Positions 43,963-56,383 of a stretch of 64,000 bases of DNA are shown in pieces. Position 1 is the first letter of the stretch, and every line of letters begins with the position of its first letter. The position numbers were made by a program, and so were the translations under genes. The DNA is taken from NCBI GenBank assembly GCA_012064385.1, contig QRDG01000421.1:155128-219127 (forward strand), read 5' to 3'. Below the pieces are notes generated by a model. The model searched no databases. It was not told where the DNA came from and saw nothing but the letters and a program-made list of their open reading frames with translations. The DNA comes from Puccinellia tenuiflora (Eukaryota > Streptophyta > Magnoliopsida > Poales > Poaceae).

Positions 43963-46562
43963 GCTGCGAGGAGCAACGTCTCACAATTCCCACTTCTCTC
44001 GTCAAATTTATTCTCCGCAAACAGCAGCATATATAAAATATGTGGGTAACACGCACGGCTAAAAACTTTACCTACGGCGGAACACGTGCTGCAGCCCAGA
44101 CGCCCGGTCAAATCAGATGCCAAGAAGAGACGTACGTCCCTGGTCGTGGCAACGGTCGCAGTCCTTGCCCGGCTGAGCACGGACACACTGGTCCGACTAC
44201 TGCTGGACTCGCCCACTCGACGCCGCACAAACCGATCGAATTCCCGTTTGGTTTGGTGAGAGACGCCGTACATCTCCCGTGACATGGACGTGTAGGTGGA
44301 CGTGTCTGTCTGTACCGTGGCAAGTTGCCTGGTAACTTCGCACCGTGGAACTTTCTGAAGCCAAGCCAAGTACTGCGGTGGCTAGCTATTTGAATGTTTG
44401 ACGTACGTTTTCCGTTGATCCGTTGCGGCGTGCTACCTACCAGAATCCATCCACTTGTAAAGTGCTTTCTCGGTTCTTTCAAAAGTGCTTCTCGTGTGTA
44501 GTTTTACTAGTCGAGCGGGTGGGACACATCTAAGTTCACTTTTGTTGAATTCATCACATGGAAATCTGACGCTTCGTGTGTTGTTATTTGAGAAAGTGTT
44601 TCGTGTATACTTCACTGGTCGAGTCGGCCAGGGAGATGCTAACTTAAGCACATTTTTGTTGTTGTTGAATTTGATATGACGATGTCATGGGCACCGTGTA
44701 GGCACACAAAGGCTAAACGAGGCCCACTCAACACGGGGTGGAGCAACTCAAAGATTCGGTTTCTACCTACGCGTAGGCAGGGCCGAATGCATCATCTTGG
44801 AGCGCAAGACATGATAAAAGATCTGCACTTGGATTCAGCGGAACATCTCTTGTACCTACTGTGTTCAGATCTATATTATTCTGTTTGGGTTTAGCGTCCA
44901 TCTCAGCCGGCATGGAAACTGACTCGGCTCATGTACCCTAAGGGGAAATGGGGACCTGTCGAACGGTACAGTTCATCATCATCCACCACACATCACCATA
45001 GGCGAGATCGAGACTCCCTCGAAATCGTCCGGGTACTTAAAGATAGTCAAATCCGCCACAAATCCGATTATGGGATCGGATACAGTTTGTCGAGACCCGA
45101 ACCTATCTAAACTCCATCTCTCACGAGTGCTACCTTCTAGATCTCTCGAGCGCGACCCCTCTGAACAAATTTACCGTCACCAAAAGATAGTCAAAGACAC
45201 CACAGTGAAGAGTAGGGTCATTATTGGACGTTGTTTGGTGATACCCAAACCTATCTAAACTCCATCTACCATGCGCTACCTTCTAGACCTGCCAATAGTG
45301 ACCTCTCCAAACAAATTTATAGTCAGGAATACCATGACAATTGCCGCGTCAGTCGGGGTTTCACGTTTTGAATCTGTCGGATCCTGGTGGTCAACGTCGA
45401 CGACAACGGGAAATAGAAGGTCGCTATAGGCAGTCGATGATATGGGCGAATTAAGGAGTATATTTGGTCAAAACAGATAAATTTTCAATAAAATAGAAAA
45501 TAGTAATGTGGCACTTGTGGTGAGGTGGAAGGTGGCATGTTGATAGAAATATATTAGTGGGGTGTCCTATCATAAAATTGAGTTAAACATGCGATCAGAT
45601 GGTCGGGAATCAAGAAGACGAGCAGAATCAGAAGACGACGTTTAGACTATCATAAATGACTCTTAGTGAGGGATTGCTTTATAACAAGATATTTTTTTTA
45701 TCAAAAGTCATATTTATAGTGGATGATCGTATGGACTATCATGCAAAATAATTAACCAAAACCGAGACATACATAAAGAGAAACAAAAAATAGATACCAT
45801 ACAAATAGTGTCTCTTCTTGTTCTTTTTAGAAATTATTTTCAACATATTTCCCTCTTTTCTTTTTGTGTATATCTTAGTTTCGATTTAACATTTGCATGG
45901 TATTCCATACCATCATCCATTATCTATGTGTTTTTTAGTAGAATTTTTGTGATCATTTGTATTACCTTTTAAGTTATCATAGTATCATTTAGATGTTGGT
46001 ATCACTAACTTGATAGGTTCTCATGGGTTGGGTATGTTTAATGTAGTGTTCGTTGCCGGCCATTGGGCTGCACCTTGTGACATTGATTTTGTAAGATAAT
46101 GTTAAACCTTAAGGCCTTGTTTGGTCCTAGAGTATTTTTAGAGATTGATGGCGACTATCTCAGTTTAGTCCCAAGTTTCACGTATCTACAAAAGCCCGTT
46201 TGGTTCTAGAGATTGATGGCGACTATCAGTTTTGTCCCTAATTTTCCAAAAAGCTATCTGGAGGAGTGGATTCACAAGCGGTGGGAGTACATTGGCAGTA
46301 CAAGCATGCTTTATTGCAATTATTATTTAGCTAAGAATGTCCAAACAGCTATACATCACAAAATAAAATAAAATAATGCAGAATACAAGATCAGAACCAT
46401 GCCACACACACACCCTAATTTAATTTAGGAAATGTGATACAGATATTACGAAATAGACTTCTACATGTTAACACAGCAGCACCTGAAACTGCTAATATTC
46501 ATCGTGTACCGAGCGCATCCGGTTCCATCTGTAGTGTTGCAAGGTCTACCTGGAGTTTCAAC
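43963..46562. other. Intergenic region with old repeat debris; 3' flank of the thiolase gene
   Basis: No gene is recognisable. Features seen are a diverged direct duplication at 45095-45345 and a repeat of TTGGTTCTAGAGATTGATGG/TTGGTCCTAGAGTATTTTTAG near 46120-46220. The region from about 46300 is probably the 3' UTR and downstream sequence of the thiolase gene. 45660-46090 is AT-rich and unremarkable. Confidence 0.5.
45095..45345. repeat. Imperfect direct duplication (about 145-bp spacing)
   Basis: ACCTATCTAAACTCCATCT followed by GCTACCTTCTAGA and CTCTGAACAAATTTA at 45100-45175 recurs at 45250-45320 as ACCTATCTAAACTCCATCTA, GCTACCTTCTAGACCT and CTCCAAACAAATTTATAG. Function is unknown. Confidence 0.65.
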
Positions 46563-49500
46563 TTAACAAACGATCTCTATGACAAGGGCAGATGCTCCGC
46601 CTCCGCCGTTGCAGACACCAGCGACCCCGATTTTGCCACCCTTCTCCCTGAGAACCTGTTGAACAAAAAGCATTGCTTAGTTTAATTTTACAAGATCTAT
46701 TAGAAACGGGCACTGAAGACGCAGCGTCCTAAGGTGGTGACAATGTCTGAAGAAGTGAGCAATGGAAACAGGATACAGATACTGCAAAGGAAAAAGGATG
46801 GTAAATGAAATCATGGAATATGACTTCCCCATATCATGCAAGACTGTGAAAAATTGTATGGGTTACAGCCTGAACTCATTGTATAGGATTAATAAACATG
46901 AATTACCACTTGCTATTTGTGATATTCTGTAGATAAGATGTTAATTCCGCAGATAACATATTTTTAATTATTACTCGTTTCCATTTTCATTTTTTACTCC
47001 AGAAAAAAGCTTCTACCAAAAAATAAAATCCATGCTTAAACAACAGACTGACACAGATGATAGAAGTTAGAAGTTCAGAACACAAAACAACAACTCAAGA
47101 AAGAGCTTACACCAAGAAGGGTGACCAAAATGCGAGCACCACTGCATCCAAGTGGGTGTCCTAAAGATACAGCTCCTCCATGTACATTAATCTTGTCCTG
47201 CAAGCACAGATGTTGTCAGGATGGGAAGTAGTAATCTTGATTAATAATATTGCTGGTTAATACAAACAATAATACTCTAGATTTATTTTACGACAAGCAT
47301 ATTAACTTAGGTGCAAAAATATTTTCGTTGAACCAAGGCAGCACTTACTGAAGGAATGCTGAGAAGCTTTTGATTTGCAAGTGCAACAGCCTGTATTGAA
47401 AAGTATAAATGTGTATCACTACAAATAATGTAATTAGCAAGTAGTAAAATAAACAACAAAGACACACCGAAAATGCTTCATTAATTTCATAAAAATCAAC
47501 ACGAGAAGACTCTAAGCCAGCATTCACGAGAGCCTTCGGCATAGCAAGTGCTGGGGTAGTGGTAAACAGTTCAGGAGCCTGTATCATAACACAGATGGTT
47601 GCAAATATCAGTCGGGGATTAAAAGTTTGGTAGCAAATAAAGCTTTACCAGTGACAATTAAATATAACTATTCCTGGGAAGACACATTCTTATGACCTTC
47701 CAGAACCTACATAATTATATGAACTTGCCATAAGAGTTTAATCTACCCGAACTAAGAAACAAATATGTCCGGCAGCTTACTTGGGCTGCATCGGCAAATC
47801 CTTTGATCCTTGCGAGCACTTGCAATCCAAGTTCTTGAGCCTTCTTCCCACTCACCAATACTAATGCAGCAGCACCATCACTGTTCCACACAAAAGAAAC
47901 AGATGAATTCAGTGCAGAAGCATCACATTCAGTGGATAAACAAACACCAGGAAATTGGGGGCACTACATTGGATAATGCTAGTCAATTGACAAAGGGAAC
48001 CAGTAATATTATTTTATAATAAGAGTCAGGATCAGCTTATCTTCATCAATAATGAAATATACATAAACATTCTTAAGCTTGTAGCCTTGCTATTCCCTGG
48101 TTGGACTCTATAGGCTTGTAGACAAACATTTCTATCCTATCAATGCATGGAGATGCTATATTTGCATTTTCTTAAAAAACTCAATACACATAAGAATTTA
48201 TCAAATTTCATTTACAAATGCACAAAAATTTACCATTTCTTGTATTCAAGTAAGAACATACCAAGCAACTCAACATAAATATTAAACATGATTAGCACTC
48301 CGTAAAAATAAAGAGCATTGAATATGGCATTACAGAGACAGCAAGAACAAAGAAAAACACATCTTCAGGAGTCCATGCAGTGGTCCGAAAACCATATGAG
48401 ACATGACTTCACAAGGCTTGCAAACAAAATAAATGACAAGAAGGTACCTTATACTAGAAGCATTTCCAGCAGTAACAGTGCCAGCATTCTCTTTGAAACT
48501 TGGTCGAAGCTTCTTCAGTTTCACTGGGTCAAACTACGTGACACACAATACTCATATTACACAGTAGCACTACCACATAAAATAAATGCAAAACTACATA
48601 TATTCCTTGTGGCAAATGCTATATGATGAAGATAAACTATCAGCATTTCTATTAACAACATAGTATGTACTGTCTATTAATATTTGTTTAGCCTAGTACA
48701 TGAAAGCACCAAATTATGATCAGAGAGACACAAGCTTCTCAAAAGAATTGTCTTGTTTTTGAAAGAGATACAGCTATTGCTAACTAAAGGACATGGAGTA
48801 TAGCTTATTTGAAATTACCCCTTATGTGCGAAATTATAGAAGATCCCCTTTAAGATCAAACAATTCCATCGAATTGAGTATGACTGTATGTGTGATAGCA
48901 TCTACTATACCAGGAATATCAATGAACCCCATTCGCTTTTGAAATGAGAATGGCTCGGAAGGAAATTCTTTTTTGAAATTAAAGTAAGCGCGCTATTCTA
49001 AATCGTACCATCTTTGCTATTTGAAAGAATTTACCTTGTCTAGGCTCTCATCTTTGTCAACAAGTACTGGAGGTTTCCCTCTACCAACAGGAACTTCAAT
49101 CTGGATGATAGGGATAGAACATTAGGAAAACAAATAATGTAACAGTTAATAACTTTGTCAAAGAAGCAAAAATAAATAAAATACCGGAACAATCTCCCAT
49201 GCAAAAGCACCACTGTCACGAGCAGCAATTCCACGCTCATTACTTTGAATAGCATATGCATCCTGCATAAGAATATATAAATTTCATATGTCATAAATAA
49301 TAAATATACAGATTGTATGGTAGAATAAGAACAAGACAGTGAATCTTAGAATTGTTTTGAAGACATCTGACAGTTTTAGCGCTGCTATATCAAATTCTTA
49401 GATTAAATAATAAAAGGCAAAGTGGTGTACTAAATGCTGAAGTGTTCCATGCATTATGCGGAAGGGAATTTCTAGGCAGCACTTCCTCTAGTATTTTTCT

Positions 49501-51935
49501 AGGCTGATGAACCCAGGACATAAGTCTATGGAGGCTCCTTAGTTTTTTTTTCTAGAGTTTCATATGGTCCTTTTGGCTGCTGGTTTTATTCGGCTGCTTG
49601 GCCTTTGGTTTGGTACTTGGCATCTTCTTGACGTTTTCTCTAATAAAAAATGAGTAAATGACAGACATTTTGAGACGTTTTTGAGAAAAATAAAGTAAAT
49701 AACTGCTAATGATTAAGGTGTGAAAGCATATTTTATGTACTCAAGATTAAACTATATGATAATCATAAATTAATATCTTAATCTTTCAAATTTCAAGCAA
49801 GCATTGAAGCAATCTGAAAAATTATGTTCGTAGCAAACAATGAATGGCTCATCTACTCAACCTGCCCAACAATTCCATGTGGAGCATCCCGACTAGAAAA
49901 TCCAAGCCTAATAAGACCCTAGCTGGTAGTATAACCTAATAGTGCAAAATAGACACTGAAAGTAACGCAAAACTGCAGGCATTTGTCCATACCATACATG
50001 ATAATGCATAAGATGAAGAAACAAGGTATTAAATAATAAACATGTATAGAAATGGTAATAACTGAAGTGATCAGTTCACTCTGAAAAGACTAACGGTATG
50101 TGCTCTTCTGTATTTAATGTAATATTCACCTCTACTTTTCTATACATAACAACTAAGACAGTATGTGACGTTTTGGTGCAAGAAAAATATAAGAAATACA
50201 ACTATATCAGAAGGTTATTATTTTAATTTGCATAAAATTACCTGGTCTTCCCTCGTTAGGGCATGATTGTCAGCACAAAGCTCAGCACACACTCCCATGG
50301 CACAATCACCGTATACATCCCAAAGGCCATCCTTTAGCATACCATCAACAAGGCTGTCGTGCCCGAAACGAGATCCTTTTCTGCATTTGATTACACAATG
50401 CAGTTAGTTGCCACCAATATATAAACAACCATAAATTAAAAATGAAGTTTTAAATCCATTTAACCAAGAGCGTAATGCATTTCACTAGCTACATTGTTCA
50501 TTTAACTTAAAAAAGGTGCATGGCTGAACCAATACGAAAGTACATAAATATAAATCTACACCTCAATTTCCATAAAAATAAAAAAATTGTAATCGATATT
50601 TTGGCATTTTATTCGTCCTGGTATGCCTAGTTTATTCAGTAAACAGATTCTACGTCAGTTATGCACTACACAAAGATACAACCAGAAAAACACACTGCTG
50701 ACCTAGCTTCAGCAATGTATTTTGGAGCATTCGACATGCTTTCCATGCCACCTGCCACAACAATATCATTGATGCCCAGTTGAATTGACTGTGCAGCAAA
50801 CATCGTCGCTGTAGAGTAGAAATAAAAGGCAGGATCATGGTCGGTTTCACCTCTGGAAATTGAGTACACACAGACTATACAAACACGGTCACATCACATG
50901 ATTTCAGACCTTTCATGCCAGATGCACAAACTTTATTGACTGTGGTGCAAACAACCGTATTGGGTATCCCTGCACCTAAAGCTGCTTGTCTCGCAGGAGC
51001 TTGCCCAAGGTTAGCACTCAAGACATTGCCAAAGAAGACCTCCTGCACAACGGATGGATCCACATTTGCTCTTCTCAGAGCAGCTGATCACCCCGGTAAT
51101 TATTTTAGTACACAGTTACCAAATCCAACGAAATATACCTTCAGTGATACATAGACAGAAGATATTAATCTCACCTTCGATTGCTATAGAGCCAAGTTTC
51201 GTAGCAGGCAAGGAAGACAAACCACCAAGGAAACTACCCATAGGGGTGCGTGCAACCCCAACAATACATACATCTGCCAGTAAGAATGGATAGTTAATAA
51301 CTGAAGCATCTACGAACACATCTAGACAGGCCCCCTTAGTACAGTTGTGATGTCTAACTATACAGAGCACTTTTTAACCCTGAAGGCATGACCAAGAAAT
51401 AAAGAGCAGAGAAGCCAACCACTAGATGCCAGAATACTGCTTATTGATGCTCCCTCGGTTGCAAAATTTAACCCAAAAATATGAACAAACTGTTATCTGA
51501 CATCATGTCACACTGGTAGTAAATCGGTTGTTTTAGTTGTAACTTGTAATGCACCAGCACCAAGAAATAGCCAATTGAGTTGATTCAACTGTATTACACA
51601 ACCAAGCCACAACATAATCCAAAAATGTTAAGAGGATGAACGAACAAAAACACACAAAATTCAAGATCACAGGCAAGGCAAGTATAGGAATTAACCAAAC
51701 GACAATCAATCGCTGCCTATCAACACGTTGGATAAAGATTCTGCTGAACCGAGTCTGAAGTCTGAATTACCAACAGTGAGTAGCTCGTTGCCAACTTTTA
51801 AAATTACACAAGCTGTCAAGCTCGTATCACAACCTAGAGTACTCTCATAACTTAGGCATGGTTCAGAGAAGAGCAAGCTGCGATATGGGACATCAAGAAA
51901 ATAGTACCTCTCGGTCCAATGACGTCTGAACCCAT
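46563..51935 (-). CDS. AACT: Acetyl-CoA acetyltransferase (thiolase II), cytosolic type (complete, 13 coding exons)
   Basis: Condenses two acetyl-CoA to acetoacetyl-CoA, the first step of the mevalonate (sterol/isoprenoid) pathway. Exons on the minus strand: 51935-51908, 51273-51175, 51083-50910, 50808-50703, 50380-50242, 49262-49185, 49100-49035, 48533-48448, 47880-47781, 47578-47468, 47390-47349, 47197-47111, 46655-46563. All join in frame with GT/AG borders, giving 402 aa. The nucleophile Cys95 lies in [13 protein letters not shown] is at about 325-328, His357 in [14 protein letters not shown], and Cys387 in [10 protein letters not shown]. All catalytic residues are intact. There is no N-terminal targeting extension and no peroxisomal C-terminus (it ends EIVC), so cytosolic location is inferred. 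Length matches plant AACTs (about 403). The start ATG lies in a short second exon after a 5'-UTR intron. Confidence 0.95.
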
Positions 51936-51959
51936 GGCCGCTCCGAAGTCCAGCCCAAC

Positions 51960-52200
51960 CTGTAATATCAGACAAGCAACCCAATATCAACAGGTGAACG
52001 AAGGCAGGATTCAATTCGATTCCGCAGGTAAGAAGAAAGAGAAAGAGAGAGATGATGATGCCTGAGTTGGACCTGGCGGCGGCGGAGGGCACGAGGCGTA
52101 GGAGGGGTTTGGGGGAGAAGTTAAGATCACGGGGATGGAACGATACGGACAAGATGACGAGGTATGCAGTGGCGGGGAGGTGGACTGGACTGCCTCTGCT
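51960..52200 (-). other. AACT 5'-UTR exon and leader intron (probable)
   Basis: On the minus strand a good acceptor (GATATTACAG, ending at 51960) precedes the exon with the start codon. A donor CCGCCAG|GTCCAAC lies at 52072/52073. The non-coding first exon would span from about 52190 to 52073, with a short leader intron of some 110 bases rich in CT runs. Confidence 0.55.
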
Positions 52201-52209
52201 TCTGTTCCG

Positions 52210-52221
52210 CTATTATATAGG
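52210..52221 (-). promoter_or_regulatory. TATA box of AACT (probable)
   Basis: CTATATAATAGCGG on the minus strand lies about 275 bases upstream of the AACT start codon and about 30 bases before the proposed first exon. Confidence 0.6.
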
Positions 52222-52326
52222 GGACGGACCGTAGATGGTTGGGAGTCTAGATTAGATCTCATCTGCAGTCAGACAGCGCTGTCTTGTGTTTGTCGTGTCT
52301 GTCTTTTGAAGTTTTCAAAGACAGTC

Positions 52327-52915
52327 ACGACATGATATGTTTGAGGATGTGTTTTGCTGATGATGTTTATCAGCTTGGGAGAGTTGTCCAGACTTTGCAC
52401 ATTGTACAGTTGATAAACTTTCATCATCACAAGAATTGCAAAGACATGGTGATTGTGCAATGCCCAGAAACGAAAGATGGTTGTCCATTTTACATGACAA
52501 GTTCTAAAATCAGTAGTGAGAACACATTCTGTTTCAGAAAAATGAATTTGGAATATACCTATGTAAATTCAAGTGACGGATGCAAGGTAACTCGCAAATA
52601 GGTTGCCAAGGTATGTGAGAAGAGCATGAGAATTGATCCTAAAACAGATGTTGAGATTGTGATAGAGACTGCAAAGGAAAAAATACGTTGTTGAAATTTC
52701 AAAGGTTATGGCATATAGAGTTAGGAACAACTCTCCAAGTGGTGTTAGGTGATCAGTACACTAGGATCAGCGACTGCCTGACACAAACCCTGGTAGTAGG
52801 TGCATTGTCATTAGCATGATGCTCAGAGCATCCAAATCCTAATCCAAGATTCCATGGAATGTTCATCTGTCTCCTTGCAACAAAAGAAGGATTTCTCAAC
52901 AGGTGCAAACCTTTA
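52327..52915 (+). pseudogene. Mutator-like (MULE) transposase relic
   Basis: Plus-strand frames read as the N-terminal MuDR-type DNA-binding region of plant MULE transposases: RMCFADDVYQL, then LINFHHHKNCKDMVIVQCPE, GCPFYM and YTYVNSSDGCK, a stop at 52599, then VAKVCEKSMRIDPKTDVEI, a shift into YVVEISKVMAYRVRNN, and further on DTNPGSRCIV, PRFHGMFICL and LATKEGFLNRC in changing frames. The catalytic DDE part is lost. At least one stop and two frameshifts make it dead. It is divergent from AACT and begins about 110 bases beyond the AACT TATA box. Confidence 0.8.
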
Positions 52916-53583
52916 CATTCGTTCTGCTTATAATTAATTGATTCTCTAACATTTTCTTTAAATTTTCAGGTTTGGGTGGATGCTCTGTTAAACTAACCAT
53001 AGGCCAACAAAGATGAAATTCCACTTTTCATCCCTAGACTCTCCTAGAAGTTCACCTTTTATCCTAAAACTTTTGTTTGGTCTGAAACAAACCTTGAACT
53101 CTTGGAAAAGTCCATATCACACTTATAACTCGAGATATATGCTTGTGTGGACAACATGTAGCACAAAAAATGGTAAATCGGGCTAAATAAGAACCGAATC
53201 TTGATTGCCTCTTCCAGTGAGTCAAAAACCACAGTTTGAATCCAAATCCCCAAACCTCCACAACACCCACGACGACCCACTCTGACGTAGTAAAACTAGT
53301 CTACGTCGCCCTACTCGAGCACGACCCTCAATCTTGTATGACCCGTCCACTATCCAACTCACACGCATCTCTGCCCCGTCTACAACTTTACACCTCTGGA
53401 AATCCCTACTCGCTCGAACTGATGTAAAGTTCAGCATTGTCATCGCACTCGTCGACAACCTCCCATCATCGACACGCTCATCACAGGAATCTCGTGGTCA
53501 ATTCATGCTTCGTGCTCATTCCTTCAAGTTGGGAGGCGCATCTAGCCAGTTAGCTTTAAGAGGATGAGGTGATAGCGCATTAC
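52916..53583. other. Unassigned sequence
   Basis: It may include downstream remains of the MULE. Short frames around 53236-53567 show no recognisable domain. The last five bases, ATTAC, precede the LTR that starts at 53584. Confidence 0.4.
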
Positions 53584-54499
53584 TGATGTCTACTGCACGC
53601 TTCTATTCGTGTAGACTTGTTGGGCCTCCAAGCGCAGAGGTTTGTAGGACATCGGCAAATTTCCCTTAAGTGAGTAACCCAAGGTTTATCGAATCCACGG
53701 GAGGTAGAGGTCAAATATATCCCTCTCAAGCAACCCTGCAATTAAGATACAAGAAGTCTCTTGTGTCCCCAACACACCTAATACAATTATCAGTTGTATA
53801 GGTGCACTAGTTCAGCGAAGAGATGGTAAAATGCAAATGATATGGATGGTAAAAGGTGATTTTGTAATTCTGTAATAAAAATGGCAGCAAGCAAACAAGT
53901 GACAAAAGTGACTAAAAACGGTGTATCAATTCTTGGAAACAAGGCCTAGGCTTCATACTTTCACTAGTGACTACTCTCAACATCATTAACATAATTAAAC
54001 ACATAATAGTTCCACAAAAACACATGCATGGTAGACGTTACTCGGAGATCATTCTTTCATGGATCAAATAGGATGAGAATTGCGTAGGGCTACGAAAAGC
54101 ACACCTTAAAGTTCGTATTCCACATCTATGGACACTTCATGCTGTCACTATCCGCATCCAAAGATAGTACTAACAAACACCACAACCTATTTCTTGAATA
54201 GTCTCTTTCTTCAATAACACAAGCATCAAGAAACCTCATGATCTATTCAATCCAACAAATAAAGAACAAACTCATGATGAAGATCCTTCCAATCTATTAT
54301 CCATAGAGTCACACACGGCACCCATCCTGTCACCGAGGTACCATGATCACAACGGTGCCTCCGGAAATTGTACTAAATAACACCACTTGAGCAACATCAT
54401 ATCCATTACACATAGGGAAACATCATTTATTCAACTACACTAACAAAGCTCATGATCACAACGAAGATCACATCATAGGAGAGAGAGATAACAACATAG
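53584..54499 (-). repeat. Athila-type gypsy LTR (minus strand), interrupted by a copia element
   Basis: Plus-strand text TGATGTCTACTGCACGCTTC, GTAGACTTGTTGGGCCTCCA, GTTTGTAGGACATCGGCAAA and CAAGCAACCCTGCAATTAAG is the inverse of the 3' end of a very common Triticeae LTR whose terminus reads GTAGACATCA. No primer-binding site lies before it, so it is a solo or truncated LTR. It runs without a break into the copia insertion at 54500. Its remaining 5' part would lie beyond the window. Confidence 0.75.
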
Positions 54500-56369
54500 T
54501 GATAGGGTCGTTGCATAGAAAACAAAAATTTTCCTACGCAAGAAGCGGAATAAACCCCAAGGATCTAGATCTACTAGATGGAGGTAGCGAAGATGAGATC
54601 CAATCTCTTACCCTTGAAGATCAACAAACGCGTTTTGTCGGTGCAGGGGTTGGCTAGTCGATCCCCGCAACTAGACTCATCTAGTCGCGAGGAGATGTAT
54701 TTCCTCGAAGTCCAATCCGACGAAGTGCCACAAGGGGTAGCACCTCCGCGGTATCCACACGTACGGCTCGATGTAGATCTCCGCCTTCTTGATCCCGCAA
54801 GCAAGGTGGAGATGGCTAGATGGATCTCGGCACCACGACGGTTGTGGTGGCGTTGATGGTGTAGTCTCCACGAGCAGGGCTTCGCTAAGCCAAGCAAGAG
54901 GAGAGGGAGAGGAGGGCATGGTGCAGCAGCCCTACGGCTAGGGGTGGTGCAGCATCTATGGTGGAGGAGATGGCGGCAGCCCTACGGGGAGGGGTGGCGC
55001 CAAGGAGGAGGTGATGGAGGAGGGGGTGGCGGCTAGGGTACCAAGGGAGGGGTGCGGCTAGGGCAGCCAAGGGTGTGCCGCACCCCCTCCCCTCTCCTCT
55101 ATATATAGGGGGTGGCTAGGGTTTGGGCAAGGGCTGGCCGGCCCCTTGCCTTGGCCCCCAAGTTGGGGCGCCCCCTTCTTGGGCCCCTTAGCCCTTTGCT
55201 TGACCGGCTAGGCCCATGTGGGCTTTAGGGTGGTGCGCACCCCCACATGGTTGCTACACCCCCTTTGGCCCATGTGGGTCCATACGATATGGGCTCCACT
55301 TCTAGACTCTTCTAGAACCTTCCGGAACCTTCCGGTACCCCGCTAAAATATTCCGGAACTTTTCCGATACCTCCGGAAACCACTTTCCTTATATGAATCT
55401 TATTCTCCGGACTCTTCCGGAACTCCTCATGACGTCTAGGATCCCATCCGAGACTCCGAATCACCATTCGTTCATTCCATCAAAATATCTCATCACTAAC
55501 CCTAGCTACATCGGAGCGTTAAGTGTGTGACCCTACGGGTTCGAGAACATGCAGACATGATCATATCAATAATCAATAGCGGGACCGGGATGCCCATATT
55601 GACTCCTACATATTCAACGAAGTTCTTTATCGATTGAACCACAATGCCGGAGATTCTTAATCTCGTATACGATTCCCTTTGTCTCACCGATATTTAATTT
55701 GCCCGAGATTCGATCGTCGATATCCCCATATCTAGTTTCATCTCGTTACCTGGCAAATTCTCTTTACTCGTCCATAATATAGGATCTCCGTGATTAACAC
55801 TTAATCACATGGTTGCAACCTTTCTTTGATGCTATATTACCGAGAGGGCCCAGAGATATCTACTCCATCACATGGAGGGACAAATCCCACTCTTGATTCA
55901 TGTCACCCAACAACCTACCATCGGAGATACCTGAAAACCACCTTTATAATCACCCAGTTACGAAGTGACGTTTGATGTCCACAAAGTATTCCTCCGGTAA
56001 ACGGGAGTGACATAATCTCATGGTCTAAGGAAACTATACTTGGCATACTAAAAGTGTTGGCAATGAAACTTGTGGGACACGATCAATTGCAACTCTTTAT
56101 TATCGGGTCTTGTCCATCACATCATTACTCCTAATGATATGACTCCGTTATCAAGTGACTATAACAAGTCCATGGTTAGGAAACTCTAACCATCTCTTGA
56201 CTAACGAACTAGTCCGGTAGAGGCTTACTAGGGACACCTGTTGTTTATATTCCACACATGTATTATGTTTCCGGTTAATACAATTATAGCATGGATAATA
56301 AACTATTATCATAAACATGGATATGCTAATAAACTATTTTATTATTGCCTCTAGGGCATATTCCCAACA
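54500..56369 (-). repeat. 3' LTR of the copia element
   Basis: Full-length 1870-bp LTR. Its start (minus strand TGTTGGGAATATGCCCTAGA) is the classic Angela/BARE-group terminus. It contains a GC-rich promoter/leader zone (54900-55200 on the plus map) with CTATATATAGAGGAGAGGGG reading on the minus strand as a TATA-type box near 55100. Confidence 0.9.
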
Positions 56370-56383
56370 GTCTCCCACTTGCA

